The translations under genes were made by a program, and so were the position numbers. Positions 45,101 through 46,101 of a stretch of DNA of 46,101 nt are shown here, piece after piece. The stretch's first letter is position 1; each line of letters starts with the position of its first letter. Source of the DNA: Phellopilus nigrolimitatus (lineage: Eukaryota > Basidiomycota > Agaricomycetes > Hymenochaetales > Hymenochaetaceae); contig JAJOHG010000204.1 in assembly GCA_021029095.1 (NCBI GenBank), positions 1-46,101 on the forward strand, written 5' to 3'. The notes beneath the pieces are model-generated. The model was not told the DNA's origin. It did no database searches and was given only the letters and a program-made list of their open reading frames with translations.

Positions 45101-46101
45101 AAGATCTTGAAGCCTACTATACGGGCCCGCGCTTCATTGGAGGCCGCTGACTTGCGCTGAGGAGATGGTGCACTTGGTGTAAGTGAGGAAGAGCGAGAAA
45201 TGCACTGATTTGGGTTTGACCATTGTATGCTCAAAAGCATGCATCAATTGCGTCGTTGCATCTGAGCGAAAGCTGATTCGCCTTATGTGGCTTGAGCAAT
45301 TTGGTCAAGGAAAAGGGTGATATTGAAGAAAGGGTCGTGAGTTTGATATCATACGCAGTGATGTGCAGCCTGGAGTCCGTTAATTCTGTGCTAGTGATGA
45401 TAGTCAGCCGCTTGACGCCAGAGGCGCCTCTTGCGCAGTCGCATTTGTGTATCGAAGCAGAGACGATAAGATCCCAAGGCTCCGCGGAGGCGAAAGACGC
45501 TTGTTGCTCTAGAGTAGCAAGGCACGGCCACAAAGTTTAGTATGAAGGAGATGCAGAGTTCCCGGACTTGCTTGATAAGTTCACCCGCAGTAGTCTTTCA
45601 AAGAAGGAGAATCTAAAATATGAGTTGAACATGCGTTTTGAAGGCAAATCTATACGTGCCCACTATAAATCAGTTTCTGTTCGAAAAGAACCTACAAATT
45701 GGATGGTAACGTGGCCTGTTATAAATGTATTGCTTTTAAGCATGAGTCTCTGCCTGCGTTCAAAGCCATATTCATTAACAAGTTTCTGAATGACAGATCA
45801 CGTGCAGTCAGAAGATGACGTAGAGCCTCAGACGGGGCTATCCAATTCACTAGCGGCCAGCTCCCCACGGGTAAACGCCACGGGTACTGTCAGTATGATG
45901 CTTCCGGTTCTCGCACGCTTGAACGTCTTTGCGGTGTGAAGATGAAATTTTCTTTCTCTCACCGAAGAAAATAATTATAGAAGCCTTGCATTTCCGTGCT
46001 ACGGAAAACAGACGGTAAAAAAACTTACATAAAATTGAAAGAGCCTGCACCGAACATCGTACATCCGTATCGTTTAGTCAGAGCTAAATGTTGCGACACA
46101 C
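42141..46101. other. AT-rich terminal stretch without a supported gene
   Basis: The longest frame, 42609-43034 (+), has no ATG near its start, follows a stop, and encodes a Lys/Leu-rich peptide (LKKLEKKAENSFKQIKPGF) without recognisable family. Others (43259-43711, 45292-45540, 45568-45789) are likewise unplaced. A (TA)n microsatellite is at 44719-44736. Some pieces may be exons of genes extending beyond the window. Confidence 0.4.
44719..44736. repeat. (TA)n microsatellite
   Basis: Nine TA dinucleotides in an AT-rich non-coding context. Confidence 0.9.

Overview
The window reads as nuclear DNA of a filamentous basidiomycete (Agaricomycetes; Polyporales-like is my guess). Most introns are about 45-65 nt with GT..AG ends. 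The families also fit: a basidiomycete-type cytochrome P450 relic, a CipC-like protein, two PMP3-type membrane peptides, a DUF6533-type membrane protein, proteins with the 'IPWP...RWHPDKF'-like pattern shared with NFKBIL1, and degenerate HGD-type kinases. I saw no bacterial, organellar, rRNA, tRNA or CRISPR feature.

Layout. 0.66-1.45 kb: P450 relic (+). 1.47-2.14 kb: intact five-exon CipC-like gene (-), tail to tail with the relic. 3.1-7.5 kb: left arm of a large inverted repeat, holding kinase-like A1 (+) and partner B1 (-), convergent. 7.8-8.7 kb: B3 (-), a diverged third member of the B family. 9.1-11.0 kb: two tandem five-exon PMP3-type genes (-). 11.4-26 kb: a strongly GC-rich block with long pyrimidine tracts and three (+) genes for disordered proteins, namely a small Pro/Gly protein, a 792-aa protein, and a 1304-aa protein joined from three exons across two introns of about 435 nt. 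A 269-bp TA-flanked MITE lies between the two large genes. 27.7-32.1 kb: right arm of the inverted repeat, with B2 (+) and kinase-like A2 (-). 32.6-33.3 kb: aldo-keto reductase (AKR7-like) pseudogene. 36.2-37.9 kb: four-exon Ser/Pro-rich gene ending in an RRM-like fold (+). 39.3-42.1 kb: DUF6533-type membrane protein (-) in twelve exons, three of them 16 nt or shorter. 42.1-46.1 kb: AT-rich, with no gene I can support.

The most unusual element is the duplicated A/B cassette. A pseudokinase-like gene and an NFKBIL1-like gene converge on a spacer of about 300 bp. The whole cassette is present twice, in inverted orientation, on either side of about 20 kb. Kinase and spacer are nearly identical between copies, whereas B1 and B2 share only about half their residues. 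The identity step falls near the B stop codon. Gene conversion of the kinase side, or rapid diversification of B, would explain it. The functional link between A and B is inferred from position only.

Exon boundaries were assembled by hand from splice consensus, phase and family pattern; no transcript or database evidence was available.
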